64,000 nucleotides of DNA from SCGC-AG-212-J23 sp036406675 (GTDB lineage Bacteria > Pseudomonadota > Gammaproteobacteria > Burkholderiales > SG8-39): assembly GCA_036406675.1 (NCBI GenBank), contig DASXAO010000076.1:51124-115123 (forward strand). Reading direction: 5' to 3'. The notes beneath the pieces are model-generated. The model had not been told where the DNA came from. It saw only the letters and a program-made list of their open reading frames with translations, and searched no databases. A program made the position numbers and the translations under genes. This document shows positions 8,338-17,698 of the stretch, piece by piece. The first letter of the stretch is position 1. Each line of letters opens with the position of its first letter.

Positions 8338-10212
8338 CTACACCCCCAACGCGTCGCGGATCTGCTGCAGCGCGGCCGGGTCTTCGATGGTGGTGAGATC
8401 GCCCGGGTCGCGGCCCTCGGCGAGCGCCTGGATCGAGCGCCGCAGCGTCTTCCCGGAGCGGGTCTTCGGCAGAAGCGTGACGAAATGGACCGCCTTGGGC
8501 CGTGCGATCGCGCCGAGCTGCTTGTCCACGGTCTGCAGCACTTCCTCGGCCGAGGTGCTCCTGGAGGGATCCTTGAGCACGGCAAAGGCGAGAGGCATCT
8601 GGCCCTTCAGGGCGTCGGCCACCCCGACAACCGCGCATTCGGCGATGTTCGGATGCATGTTCACCGCCTCCTCGATCTCGCGCGTCCCCAGGCGGTGGCC
8701 GGCGACGTTGATCACGTCGTCGGTGCGTCCGAGGATGAAGTAGTAGCCGTCCTTGTCGCGGATGCCCCAGTCGAAGCTCGAGTACACCAGCTGGTCCTTG
8801 AAGTCCTTGAAATAGGTGTTCAAGAACCGCTCGTCGTCGCCCCAGACCGTCGACATGCAACCCGGGGGGAGCGGCGGCGTGATCGTCACTACGCCTTTCT
8901 CGCCGTCCTTGACTTCTTTTCCCGTGGTTTCATGCAGGATCCGCACGTCGTAGCCGTACACCGGAAAGCTCGGCGAGCCCATCTTGATCGGCGTTTTCTC
9001 CACCCCGGGGACCGCCGACAGCAGCGGCCACCCGGTCTCGGTCTGCCAGTAGTGGTCGAGCACCGGGCGTCGCAGCGAATCGCTGATCCAGGTGTGCGTG
9101 GGCTCGTCGAGCGGCTCGCCGGCGAGGAAGAGGTGCTTGAGCGTCGACAGGTCGTATTTCGCGAGATACGCCGGGTCCTGCTTCTTCAGCACGCGGATCG
9201 CGGTCGGCGCGGAGAACATCACCGCGACCTTGTAGTCCTGCACGATTTTCCACCACACGCCGGCGTCGGGCCGGATCGGCACGCCCTCGTACATGATCGT
9301 GGTCACGCCGGCGATGAGAGGAGCGTAGACGATGTAGGAATGCCCGACCACCCAGCCGATGTCCGAGGTGGTGAACATGGTCTCGCCCGCCCCGGCGCAG
9401 AAGATGCGCTTCATCGACGAGGCGAGCGCCACGGCGTAGCCGCCCACGTCGCGCTGCACGCCCTTCGGCCGCCCGGTGGTGCCCGAGGTGTAGAGAATGT
9501 AGGACGGCTCGCTCGACTCGAGCCAGGCGCACGGCACCTCGGCGCCGCGCTGCTTCTCCGCCAGGGCGTTCCAGTCGACATCGCGTTCCGGCACCACCGG
9601 CAGGCGCTCGTCGAGGCCGCGGTTGAAGAGCAGGACCTTGCGCGGCGGATGCTTGGCGAGCTTCAGCGCCTCGTCGACGAGCGACTTGTACAGCACTGCC
9701 TTTCCCATGCGGCTGCCGCCGTCCGCGGTGACCATGAGCGCCGGTTTTGCGTCGTCGATCCGCGCCGCGAGGCTCGCCGCGGCGAAGCCGCCGAACACCA
9801 CCGAGTGGATCGCCCCGAGCCGCGCGCACGCGAGCATGGCGAAAGCCGACTCGGGGATCATCGGCATGTAGATGATGACGCGGTCGCCCTGCCCGACCCC
9901 GAGGTCCCGCATCATCGCCGCGACGCGATTGACCTCGGCGGAGAGCTCCCGATAGGTGTACGAGCGTGTCTCGTTCACCTCGGTGGAAATCCAGATCAGC
10001 GCGTCCTGGTCCGCGCGCGCGGCGAGATGGCGGTCGATCGCGTTGTGGCAGAGGTTGGTCCTGCCGCCGACGAACCAGCGTGCGAACGGCGGCCTCGAGT
10101 AGTCGAGCGCCTGGTCGAAGGGCCGCTGCCAGTGGACCAGCCTTGCTTCCTCGGCCCAGAAGCTCTCTCGCTCTGCGAGCGAGCGGCGATGAAACTCGCG
10201 GTAGACGCCCAT
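8338..10212 (-). CDS. prpE: Propionate--CoA ligase
   Basis: 624 aa acyl-CoA synthetase of the PrpE subgroup, which activates propionate with ATP and CoA to propionyl-CoA in the cytoplasm. The opening YREFHRRSLAERESFW and PPFARWFVGGRTNLCHNAID are hallmark PrpE features. The ATP-binding P-loop is YTSGTTGRPKGV, and the adenylation/acetylation Lys lies in TRSGKTLRR near the C-terminus. The methylcitrate genes prpBCD are about 18 kb to the right, so this enzyme should feed them. A ribosome site (GAGAGG) precedes the ATG. Confidence 0.9.
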   Translation of the reverse strand: MGVYREFHRRSLAERESFWAEEARLVHWQRPFDQALDYSRPPFARWFVGGRTNLCHNAIDRHLAARADQDALIWISTEVNETRSYTYRELSAEVNRVAAMMRDLGVGQGDRVIIYMPMIPESAFAMLACARLGAIHSVVFGGFAAASLAARIDDAKPALMVTADGGSRMGKAVLYKSLVDEALKLAKHPPRKVLLFNRGLDERLPVVPERDVDWNALAEKQRGAEVPCAWLESSEPSYILYTSGTTGRPKGVQRDVGGYAVALASSMKRIFCAGAGETMFTTSDIGWVVGHSYIVYAPLIAGVTTIMYEGVPIRPDAGVWWKIVQDYKVAVMFSAPTAIRVLKKQDPAYLAKYDLSTLKHLFLAGEPLDEPTHTWISDSLRRPVLDHYWQTETGWPLLSAVPGVEKTPIKMGSPSFPVYGYDVRILHETTGKEVKDGEKGVVTITPPLPPGCMSTVWGDDERFLNTYFKDFKDQLVYSSFDWGIRDKDGYYFILGRTDDVINVAGHRLGTREIEEAVNMHPNIAECAVVGVADALKGQMPLAFAVLKDPSRSTSAEEVLQTVDKQLGAIARPKAVHFVTLLPKTRSGKTLRRSIQALAEGRDPGDLTTIEDPAALQQIRDALGV

Positions 10213-10266
10213 GCGGCACCTCTCAGGTTGCCGCTATGGTAACCAACCCGTTTCCGCGCTTCTGGT

Positions 10267-11571
10267 CTAGATCGAAACTTTGGCGATTTCGCGGGCCGCC
10301 AGCACCTTGACGACCTGGTCGAGGAACCCTCTCAGGACCGTCTCGCACGCGTCGTCCAGGTGCTTCGGATCGGCTTTCGCGAGAATGTCGAGCGCGCGGC
10401 CGACGTCGTTCTGCGGCGTCGCCGCCGATGCCGCCGGTGCGATGGTGGGCGTTGGCGCGGAGGCGATGGCCGCCGATGCAACCGCCGCTGCGGGCTTGGC
10501 TGCGGCGGCCGGCGCAGCGGGCTTGGCCGCGGCGGCCTCGGGCTCGCCGACGATCGGCTCGCCGGGACGAGACCCGGCGGCCTGCGCGCGCTGCAGCGCG
10601 AGCTTCATCAAGTCCTCGATCGCCGCGCTTGCCGGCGCGAGCGACGCGAGGCCGAAGCTGGTGCGGATCTTGAGGACCTTGTTGTTGTGGCGCACCTGGG
10701 CGCTCTCGAGTTGCGCGTGCAGGCGGCGTGCAAACCCCATCATTTGCGAGGCGGCGGCGCCCGCAGAAATGATCATGAACGTCGCTTCGGCGACGCGCCC
10801 GATCGAGTCCTCGGTGCGCAGCATCCCTTGCACCATCTTGGCGATGCGCGCCAGCACCTGCTCCGAAACGTCCTTGCCGGCATCGCGCGTCGCTTCGGCA
10901 TGGCTGTCGACGCGGAACGCCATCACCGAGAGTTGCCCGCCGTGGCGCCGTGCATGGGAGAAATGCTTGCGCGCTTCGGCGAGCAGGTTCGCCGAAGTGA
11001 GGGTTCCGGTCAGGAGATCGTGGGGCGCCACCGCGGGCTGCTCGGCCGCCGCCTTGATCGTCGCGATCTCCTGCGTGGCGCTCGGCTGCGCCGGAACGAG
11101 CTGCGCGACCGCTTGCGACACGATGGTCGAGGCACCGGTCTGCGCCGCGGCGGGCGCCGGGCGCGGGCTCGGCTTCACCGAGCGCAGCATCTCCTCGATG
11201 CGCGAGAGGACGTCGGGCGCGTCGGCCGACTTGGAGATGAAATCGTTGGCGCCGGCCTGGCGCGCGCGACTTTGCGCGGCCTGGTCCTGGCTGCCCGAGA
11301 TCACGATCACCGGAAGCTTCTTGATCCGCTCGTCCTTGGCGCCCCGAATCAGGCGCAGCAGGCCGTAGCCATCGAGCTTCGGCATGTCGAGATCGGAGAA
11401 CACCATGACGATCGAGCTGTCCTCCTGGATCGTCTTCCAGGCTGCGTCGCCGTCGACGGCCTCCAGGACGACGAAGCTCGATCTCAGGATGCGGTTGAAC
11501 GTGGTGCGGACGAACTTCGAGTCGTCCACGATGAGTACACGCTTCTCCGCGGTGTCCGTCGCGTTCCCCAT
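10267..11571 (-). CDS. Response regulator with degenerate GGDEF-like domain
   Basis: 434 aa. Residues about 10-130 form a receiver domain: LIVDDSKFVR acidic pair, phospho-acceptor Asp in FSDLDMPKLDGYGL, VISGS and the Lys of FISKS. An Ala/Pro-rich linker follows. Residues about 180-330 resemble a diguanylate cyclase fold (HDLLTGTLTSANLL, then IGRVAEATFMII). The catalytic GGDEF signature is replaced by AEATF, so it should not make c-di-GMP. A second Ala/Pro-rich stretch leads to a helical C-terminal tail. It could act as a c-di-GMP sensor or a phosphorelay protein; no kinase is adjacent. Confidence 0.75.
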   Translation of the reverse strand: MGNATDTAEKRVLIVDDSKFVRTTFNRILRSSFVVLEAVDGDAAWKTIQEDSSIVMVFSDLDMPKLDGYGLLRLIRGAKDERIKKLPVIVISGSQDQAAQSRARQAGANDFISKSADAPDVLSRIEEMLRSVKPSPRPAPAAAQTGASTIVSQAVAQLVPAQPSATQEIATIKAAAEQPAVAPHDLLTGTLTSANLLAEARKHFSHARRHGGQLSVMAFRVDSHAEATRDAGKDVSEQVLARIAKMVQGMLRTEDSIGRVAEATFMIISAGAAASQMMGFARRLHAQLESAQVRHNNKVLKIRTSFGLASLAPASAAIEDLMKLALQRAQAAGSRPGEPIVGEPEAAAAKPAAPAAAAKPAAAVASAAIASAPTPTIAPAASAATPQNDVGRALDILAKADPKHLDDACETVLRGFLDQVVKVLAAREIAKVSI

Positions 11572-11693
11572 GAGCTACCGTTCGCGCTCCCCAGCGCGCC
11601 ACTCGTCCGGTGGCAACGCTGGAATTATCCGCCCGCCGCCCCGGGCAGCGGTTGTCACGAAGTTCTAAATCTCGTTAAAGTTCGTGCACTTAG

Positions 11694-11720
11694 GTGTGAA
11701 AAGGCGGACCTTTGTCACAC
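11694..11720. other. Imperfect hairpin in the acuI/response-regulator gap
   Basis: GTGTGAAAAGG and CCTTTGTCACAC pair over 11 bp with one bulged G around a CGGA loop. It lies about 23 bp downstream of the acuI stop. There is no T-run after it on the minus strand, so it may be an RNA 3' stem or a protein-binding site rather than a strong terminator. Confidence 0.35.
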
Positions 11721-11742
11721 TCGGGCGGGCGCTGTTTCGCTT

Positions 11743-12753
11743 TCAGTCGCTTAGATCGATCACGGCCCGCCGGGTCACCTTGGCCTGAATGTAGTCGTCG
11801 AACACCTTCGGCAACTCGGCAAACGGAATGGTGCGCGCCATCTCCGCCAGGAGCGGCGGCTTCATGTCGCCGGCGAGGCGGCGCCACACGCTCGCGCGCA
11901 CCTCGGGCGGCACGCTTTCGCCGGAGTTGATGCCGAGGAGGCTCACGCCGCGCAGGATGAAGGGCATCACCCAGGTGTGAACCTCCGCGCTCTGCGCAAG
12001 GCCGATCGAGGCGATGGTCCCGTTGTCCTGCATGGTGCTTGCGATCCACGACAGGACCGGCCCGCCGAGATTGTCCACTGCGCCGGCCCAGGTGGCCTTG
12101 TCGAGCGGCTTGATCCTCTCCAGGTTCAGCGATTGGCGCAGCAGGATCTCCTTCGCTCCGAGCTTCTTCAGCCAGTCCGTTTCGCTCTCCTTGCCGGTGA
12201 GCGCGACCACGTGGTAGCCGAGCCTGGCGAGCGCCGACACCGCGATGGAGCCGACCCCGCCGGTGGCGCCGCTCACGATGACCGGCCCGTTGGCAGCGCG
12301 CAGGCGGTTCTCCTCCATGCGCACGATGCCGATGCCCGCGGTGAAGCCGGCGGTGCCGAACGCCATCGCCTCCCACAGCGACATGCCGCGCGGCAGCGCG
12401 ACCAGCCAGTCGCCGGGCACGCGCGCGTATTGGGAGTAGCCGCCGTGGTGCGCCACGCCCAGGTCGTAGCCAACGCCGAGGACGGCGTCCCCCTTCGAAA
12501 ACCTGGGATCGCTCGACGAGACGACCGTGCCCGAGAAGTCGATTCCGCCAATGCACGAGGGCCGGCGCAGGATCCTGCCCTTGCCGGTGGCGGCGAGGGC
12601 ATCCTTGTAATTCACGTCCGAGTACGCCACCCGCACCACCACGTTGCCGGGATCGAGATCGTCGAGGCTGCACTCCACGAACTCCGCGCGGATCTTCTTT
12701 TCCGGCGTTTCGGTCAGCTTGTAGGCCCTGAATTTCCCGATCGATTTCTCCAT
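11743..12753 (-). CDS. acuI: Acryloyl-CoA reductase-like NADPH quinone oxidoreductase (AcuI/YhdH family)
   Basis: 336 aa medium-chain dehydrogenase/reductase without the zinc-ligand pattern. The AcuI/YhdH subgroup is recognisable from VVRVAYSDVNYKDALAATGKG near the start, GIDFSGTV, and the NADP-binding VSGATGGVGSIAV at about residue 155. Family members reduce acryloyl-CoA to propionyl-CoA. With prpE and prpBCD in the same window, that would feed the methylcitrate cycle (inference). The gene follows a Bug gene by 10 bp and has a GGAG ribosome site. Confidence 0.78.
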   Translation of the reverse strand: MEKSIGKFRAYKLTETPEKKIRAEFVECSLDDLDPGNVVVRVAYSDVNYKDALAATGKGRILRRPSCIGGIDFSGTVVSSSDPRFSKGDAVLGVGYDLGVAHHGGYSQYARVPGDWLVALPRGMSLWEAMAFGTAGFTAGIGIVRMEENRLRAANGPVIVSGATGGVGSIAVSALARLGYHVVALTGKESETDWLKKLGAKEILLRQSLNLERIKPLDKATWAGAVDNLGGPVLSWIASTMQDNGTIASIGLAQSAEVHTWVMPFILRGVSLLGINSGESVPPEVRASVWRRLAGDMKPPLLAEMARTIPFAELPKVFDDYIQAKVTRRAVIDLSD

Positions 12754-12763
12754 GCGCTCGCTC

Positions 12764-13720
12764 CTACTCCGCCTTGATGCCGGCTTCCTTGACCACGCGC
12801 GTCCACTTCGCTGTCTCGGCGCTCATGAACTGGCCGAATTCCGCGCCGCCCATGCGCAGCGGCTCGGCGCCCTCGAGCTCGAGGCGCTTGCGTGTCTCGG
12901 CGGAATCGAGGATCGCGGCGACGTCGTGCTGCAGCCGCTCGACCACGCTCGCCGGCGCGCCGACCGGGGCTACGATGCCCCACCAGTTGGTCGCTTCCGC
13001 GCCCGGCAGCCCGGCCTCGGCGAACGTCGGCACGTCCGGCAGCGCCACCAGGCGCCGGGCGCCGCCGACCCCGAGGGCTTTCAGCTTGCCCGAGCGCACG
13101 TGCGGCAGGTTCTGGATCACGCTGCCGACGTTCATCTGCACCTGGCCCGCGATCGTGTCGGTCAGCGCGGGCCCGCCGCCCTTGTACTGCACGATGACGA
13201 TGTCGATGCCGGCCTGCAGCCGGAAGAGCTCGGTAGCGAGGTGCTGGAAGCTGCCGGGGCCGGCCGCGCTCGCGTTGAGCTCCCCAGGCTTCCTCTTGGC
13301 CAGGTCGACGAGATCCTTGAGCGAGCTCACCGGCATGGCGGCGGGCACCACGAGCAGGCTCGGGCCGGTCGCGACCGTCGCTATCGGCGTGAACCACTGC
13401 AGCGACTCGAGCGGCATTCGCCCTAGCGCGATGCTCACCGGGTAGCCGACCGACACGAGCAGAACCGTATAGCCGTCCGCGCGCGCCTTCGCGGTGGCAT
13501 TGATGCCGACGATGCCCCCGCCGGCGGGGCTGTTCTCGACGACCATCGTCTGGCCGAGCCGCTCGGTGAGCTGCGCGGCGATCACGCGCCCGACCACGTC
13601 GTTGCTGCCGCCGGGCGGAAACGGGATCACCAGCTTCACCGGCTTGGACGGGTATGGCTGCGCTACAGCACAAGTTGTGGCAAAAAAAGCGGCCAAAAAG
13701 GCCAATGCGATCTTGGGCAT
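12764..13720 (-). CDS. Bug-family periplasmic binding protein
   Basis: 318 aa. Start is ATG 13720, giving signal peptide MPKIALAFLAAFFATTCAVA and mature start around QPYPSKPVKLVIPFPPGGSN, the family signature. The same reading frame is open far upstream, but those codons are antisense to the aldolase and zapE genes. A VALPDVPTFAEAGLPG hinge motif is present. Probable ligand is a small or aromatic carboxylate. It heads a two-gene unit with acuI and is divergent from a class II aldolase gene. Confidence 0.9.
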   Translation of the reverse strand: MPKIALAFLAAFFATTCAVAQPYPSKPVKLVIPFPPGGSNDVVGRVIAAQLTERLGQTMVVENSPAGGGIVGINATAKARADGYTVLLVSVGYPVSIALGRMPLESLQWFTPIATVATGPSLLVVPAAMPVSSLKDLVDLAKRKPGELNASAAGPGSFQHLATELFRLQAGIDIVIVQYKGGGPALTDTIAGQVQMNVGSVIQNLPHVRSGKLKALGVGGARRLVALPDVPTFAEAGLPGAEATNWWGIVAPVGAPASVVERLQHDVAAILDSAETRKRLELEGAEPLRMGGAEFGQFMSAETAKWTRVVKEAGIKAE

Positions 13721-13747
13721 GCTGGCTCCGGCTATATTCTTGCACTC

Positions 13748-14551
13748 ATGCGATACGAGACCAACTTCCGTTCCATCCAGAGCGAGGTCAGCGCCGAGGA
13801 ATGGCAGGCCCGAGTCGATCTCGCGGCCTGCTATCGCCTGGTCGACTACTACGGGATGACCGACCTCACCTACAACCACATCACGGCTCGCGTCCCCGGA
13901 CGGCAGGGCGACGAGCGGCATCATATCCTCATCAACCTGTACGGTCTCACTTACAAGGAGATCACCGCCTCGAGCCTCGCGAAGATCGACCTCGACGGCG
14001 AGGTGATCTGGAAGCCCGACAGCGACTACTACGTGAACCGCGCCGGCTACGTCATCCACGGCGCGATCCACCGCGCGCGCCGCGACGTGACCTGCGTCCT
14101 GCATACGCACACGCGCGCCGGCATGGCGGTGGCGTCGATGAAGTGCGGCCTGCTGCCGATCAGCCAGACCTCGATCCGCTTCGAGGGCCACATCGGCTAC
14201 CACGACTACGAGGGTCCGGCGATCGAGCTCGCCGAGCGCGAGCGGCTGGTGAAGAACCTCGGCGCGCACGACGCGATGATCCTGCGCAACCACGGCCTGC
14301 TCACCTGCGGCGCGACGATCCAGCAGGCGTTCAACACCTTGTACCAGCTCGAGCTCTCCTGCCGCACGCAGGTCGACGCCATGGCGGCGCGCACCGAGCT
14401 CACCCTGCCCTCGAGGGAAGTGCTCGAGAAAACCGCGCACCTCTACCAGCCCGGGACGCGCCGACCCTACGGCGTGCTCGAGTGGCCGGCGATGCTGCGC
14501 GTGCTCGAAGCCGAGCAGAAAGCCTCCGCTTTCGCCCCCTATTGGAGCTGA
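13748..14551 (+). CDS. Class II aldolase/adducin-family protein
   Basis: 267 aa, single aldolase_II domain. Metal-binding His 119 and 121 lie in HTHTRAG and a third His at 182 in RNHGLL, so the zinc site is intact. The family includes fuculose-phosphate aldolases and decarboxylases, but this subgroup with KCGLLPISQ has no firmly assigned substrate. A paralogue lies at 50054. The 27 bp gap to the divergent Bug gene holds TATTCT 7 nt before the ATG, so the mRNA may be leaderless. It overlaps zapE tail to tail by 13 bp. Confidence 0.82.
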   Translation: MRYETNFRSIQSEVSAEEWQARVDLAACYRLVDYYGMTDLTYNHITARVPGRQGDERHHILINLYGLTYKEITASSLAKIDLDGEVIWKPDSDYYVNRAGYVIHGAIHRARRDVTCVLHTHTRAGMAVASMKCGLLPISQTSIRFEGHIGYHDYEGPAIELAERERLVKNLGAHDAMILRNHGLLTCGATIQQAFNTLYQLELSCRTQVDAMAARTELTLPSREVLEKTAHLYQPGTRRPYGVLEWPAMLRVLEAEQKASAFAPYWS

Positions 14552-15639
14552 GGCAGCTGAGGAATCCGGGCGCGCCGCTCCGCCCGCAGGTACTCCACGG
14601 ACTGCATCTCGAGCAGCCGGCTTACGCTGCGCTGGAACTCGGCGCTGTTTTCGCCCTCGGTGAAGAGCTGTTCGGGCTCGGCTTCCGCGGACACGATGAG
14701 GTTCACGCGGTCGTCGTAGAGCACGTCGATCAGCCAGGTGAAGCGACGCGCAGCATCGGCGTTCTTGGGCGACATCCGGGGCACGCCGGAGAGCATGATG
14801 GTGTGGAAGCGGTGCGCCAGGTCGACGTAGTCGGCATACGAGCGGGCGCCTGCGCACAGCACCTGGAAATCGAACCACACCAGCCCGCCGGCGCGCTTGC
14901 GGTAGGGGATCGCCCGCCCTTCCACGTCGAGCGGATGGCGCTCTTCTTCGACGTCTTTCAAGGCATCGAATATCTTCGGAAATTCGCTGTCCGTACCGAT
15001 GTGGTAGACCTTGAGCCGCTCCATCTTCAGGCGCCGGTAGTCGGAGCCGTTGTCGACCTCGATCACGTCGAGGCGCTGGTTGATCAGATCGATCGCGGGC
15101 AGGAAGCGCTCGCGCTGCAGGCCGTTCGGATAGAGCGCGTCGGGGCGATAGTTGCTCGTCATGCAGAACACCACGCCGCGCTCCAGCACCTGCTCGAGAT
15201 AGCGGCCGAGAATCATGGCGTCGGCGATGTCGGAGACGTGGAACTCGTCGAAGCAGACCAGGCGGTAGCGGCGCGCGGTTCGCGCCGCGACCTCGGCGAT
15301 GGGGTCCTCGGTGCCCTTCAGCAGGTTCATCTCGCGGTGGATCTCGCGCATGAAGTGGTGGAAATGCACCCTGCGCTTGCGCACCAGCGGCAGGCACAGG
15401 TAGAAGCTGTCCATCAGGAAGCTCTTGCCGCGCCCGACCGGGCCCCACAGGTACACCCCGCGCGGCAGCGGCGGCTTGACGATCAGGCGCTTGATCGCGC
15501 TCGAGCGCCGCGCCTTGTAGGCCGTCCACTCCTCGAAGAGCTGCTGCAAGCGCTCCACCGCGCGCCACTGCGACGAGTCCGCGACGAAGCCGCGCCTGTC
15601 GAGCTGCTGCCGGTAGAGCGAGACGACGTCCTGCGTCAC
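14539..15639 (-). CDS. zapE: Cell division protein ZapE (AFG1-like ATPase)
   Basis: 366 aa. Walker A GPVGRGKS is at residues 66-73, Walker B LVCFDEFHV near 120, and sensor residues in MTSNYRPDALYPNGLQRERF. ZapE binds FtsZ and acts in late cell division. Start is GTG 15639, overlapping the stop of the lipoprotein gene as GTGA; earlier in-frame codons are antisense shadow of that gene. Its place behind lpd at the end of the sdh-suc operon is a common betaproteobacterial arrangement. Confidence 0.9.
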   Translation of the reverse strand: MTQDVVSLYRQQLDRRGFVADSSQWRAVERLQQLFEEWTAYKARRSSAIKRLIVKPPLPRGVYLWGPVGRGKSFLMDSFYLCLPLVRKRRVHFHHFMREIHREMNLLKGTEDPIAEVAARTARRYRLVCFDEFHVSDIADAMILGRYLEQVLERGVVFCMTSNYRPDALYPNGLQRERFLPAIDLINQRLDVIEVDNGSDYRRLKMERLKVYHIGTDSEFPKIFDALKDVEEERHPLDVEGRAIPYRKRAGGLVWFDFQVLCAGARSYADYVDLAHRFHTIMLSGVPRMSPKNADAARRFTWLIDVLYDDRVNLIVSAEAEPEQLFTEGENSAEFQRSVSRLLEMQSVEYLRAERRARIPQLPQLQ

Positions 15640-16274
15640 GGCAGCTTCGCGATCAGCTCCTCGGCGCTGCGCTCGACCAGCCGGCGCAGCATCAGCGGCT
15701 CCTCGGTGGTGCTCTCGCGGGTGATGCGCAGCTCCTGCATCGCCTCCCACGCGATCGAGCCGTCGCGCGTGTCCCAGATCTGGAAGAACAGGCGCAGGTC
15801 CGCGTACTGGGTGTCGACCAGCCTGAAGCCGAAAAGGCCGAAGCGGTTCTTCGAGCTCTCGTTGAAATTCTGCAGCTTGAGCTGCGCCAGGTAACGCGTT
15901 CCGGTTGCCGCGCCGACGCGACGCAGCGGCTCGGCCGGAAACAGCCCCGTGTCGCGGTAATCGTCGTACATGCGCCTGTAAGGCTCGGAGAGCCCGGCCT
16001 TGTTCACCGCGCCGAGCGTCTGGGCGAGCGGCACCACCTTGAGCCCCGGGCGCTCTTTCTTCAGGACGTCGGTGAAGGTGAGCGCGACGGCTTCCTTCTC
16101 CTGCTCCTGGCCCGTGACGGTCGACGGCGTCATGAAAGCGATCCCCGCCGCCTCCAGGTCTCCCTTGGCGAGCGAGATCACCTGCTCGTTCACCTTCGGA
16201 TAGTAGAGCAGCCCGGTCGAGCATCCACCGAGCGCCGCGGCCACCAGGGCGAAGGCTGCGGTGCGCATGCTCAT
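15636..16274 (-). CDS. Predicted outer-membrane or periplasmic lipoprotein
   Basis: 212 aa with a lipoprotein signal peptide ending in the lipobox LGGC (Cys at residue 18). The mature part has no recognised enzyme motif. It contains alternating beta/alpha segments (AVALTFTDVLKKERPGLKVV, GTRYLAQLKLQNF, ADLRLFFQIWDTRDGSIAWE) reminiscent of lipoproteins that assemble with cell-envelope complexes. It is coupled to lpd upstream and zapE downstream by 4 bp overlaps on each side. Function unknown. Confidence 0.78.
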   Translation of the reverse strand: MSMRTAAFALVAAALGGCSTGLLYYPKVNEQVISLAKGDLEAAGIAFMTPSTVTGQEQEKEAVALTFTDVLKKERPGLKVVPLAQTLGAVNKAGLSEPYRRMYDDYRDTGLFPAEPLRRVGAATGTRYLAQLKLQNFNESSKNRFGLFGFRLVDTQYADLRLFFQIWDTRDGSIAWEAMQELRITRESTTEEPLMLRRLVERSAEELIAKLP

Positions 16275-17698
16275 CCGTTCAGCGAGCGCTTTGCCACGCC
16301 CAGCGCGGCCTCGCGCATGACCTCGGACATCGAGGGATGCGCGTGGCAGATGCGCGCGATGTCCTCGGAGGAGGCGCCGAACTCGATCGCCACGACGGCC
16401 TCGGCGATGAGCTCGCTCGCGAGGCTGCCGATGACGTGCACGCCGAGGATGCGGTCGCTCGCGGCGTCGGCGAGGATCTTGATGAAGCCCTCGGGTTCCT
16501 CGCGCCCGAGGGCGCGGCCGTTGTAGGCGAACGGGAAGCGGCCGGCCTTGTAGGCCGCTCCTTCGGCCTTGAGCTGCTGCTCGGTCTTGCCTACCCAGGC
16601 GATCTCAGGCGCGGTGTAGATGACCCACGGGATGGCGTCGTAGTTCACGTGGCCGTGCTGGCCGGCGATGATTTCCGCGACCATTACGCCTTCGTCCTCG
16701 CCCTTGTGCGCGAGCATCGGGCCGCGCACCACGTCGCCGACCGCGTAGACCCGCGGCAGCGCGGTGCGGCAGTTCTTGTCGACCTCGATGAAGCCCCCGG
16801 CGTCGCGCTTGAGGCCGACGTTCTCGGCGCCGAGATCATCGGTGTTGGGCACCCGGCCGACGGAAACGATGAGCCGATCGCATTCGAAGATCTTACTTGA
16901 TTTATCCTGCGCAGTATATTGAATCGACAAGCTTTTCTTCGCGCCATTTTTCACGCTGCTGACGCCGCCGATCGACACCCCCAGCTCGATGTCCAGGCCC
17001 TGCGTCTTGGTGAAGACGCGCCACGCCTCGGCGGCCACGCTTTCGTCTGCGGCGCCGAGGAAGATGGGGAGCGCCTCCAGCACTTTCACCTTGGAGCCGA
17101 GTCGCCGCCACACGCTGCCGAGCTCGAGCCCGATGACGCCCGCGCCGATGACGCCGAGGCGCTCGGGTACCGAGTCGAACGCGAGCGCGCCCTCGTTGTC
17201 GCAGATGATCTTGTTGTCCACCGGGACGCCGGGCAGGTGGCGCGCCTTGGAGCCGGTCGCGATGACGACGTTCTTCGACTCCACGGTTTCAGAGTCGATT
17301 TGAATCTTCCAGGTGGTGCCGCCCGAGACCAGCCGGCCATGGCCCTGGAGCCACGCGACCTTGTTCTTCTTGAACAGGCCCGCGATCCCGGAGGTCATCT
17401 TGCCGACGATCCTGTCTTTCCTTTCCAGCATCGTCTTCAGGTCGAACTTGACGCCGCTCGCGGAGATGCCGTGCGCCTTGAACTGGTGCAGCACGCGCTC
17501 GTAGTTCTCGGAGGACTCGAGCAGCGCCTTGGACGGGATGCAGCCGACATTGAGGCAGGTGCCGCCGAGCGCGTATTCGCCCTTCGGGGTTTTCCACTGC
17601 TCGACGCAGCCGACGCTCAAGCCGAGCTGGGCGGCGCGGATCGCCGCAATGTAGCCGGCCGGCCCGGCGCCGATCACCACCACGTCGAAGGACCTCAT
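16271..17698 (-). CDS. lpdA: Dihydrolipoyl dehydrogenase (E3)
   Basis: 475 aa FAD/NAD disulfide oxidoreductase that reoxidises the lipoyl groups of 2-oxoglutarate dehydrogenase, passing electrons to NAD+. FAD motif GAGPAG lies at residues 10-15. The redox pair Cys48/Cys53 is in GGTCLNVGCIPSK. The NAD-binding GAGVIGLELGSVW is central, and the catalytic His-Glu dyad is in CHAHPSMSEVMREAA near the C-terminus. Its ATG overlaps the sucB stop by 4 bp, placing it third in the oxoglutarate dehydrogenase set. Confidence 0.95.
   Translation of the reverse strand: MRSFDVVVIGAGPAGYIAAIRAAQLGLSVGCVEQWKTPKGEYALGGTCLNVGCIPSKALLESSENYERVLHQFKAHGISASGVKFDLKTMLERKDRIVGKMTSGIAGLFKKNKVAWLQGHGRLVSGGTTWKIQIDSETVESKNVVIATGSKARHLPGVPVDNKIICDNEGALAFDSVPERLGVIGAGVIGLELGSVWRRLGSKVKVLEALPIFLGAADESVAAEAWRVFTKTQGLDIELGVSIGGVSSVKNGAKKSLSIQYTAQDKSSKIFECDRLIVSVGRVPNTDDLGAENVGLKRDAGGFIEVDKNCRTALPRVYAVGDVVRGPMLAHKGEDEGVMVAEIIAGQHGHVNYDAIPWVIYTAPEIAWVGKTEQQLKAEGAAYKAGRFPFAYNGRALGREEPEGFIKILADAASDRILGVHVIGSLASELIAEAVVAIEFGASSEDIARICHAHPSMSEVMREAALGVAKRSLNG

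Noticed and set aside
5693..8860. Very long Arg/Gly/Ala-rich open frame on the minus strand
   Set aside because: It runs antisense to or out of frame with four well-supported genes; the composition is that of a shadow frame in GC-rich DNA.
13721..15568. Upstream extension of the Bug frame at 12764
   Set aside because: These codons are in another frame of zapE and the aldolase gene; the signal peptide fixes the start at 13720.
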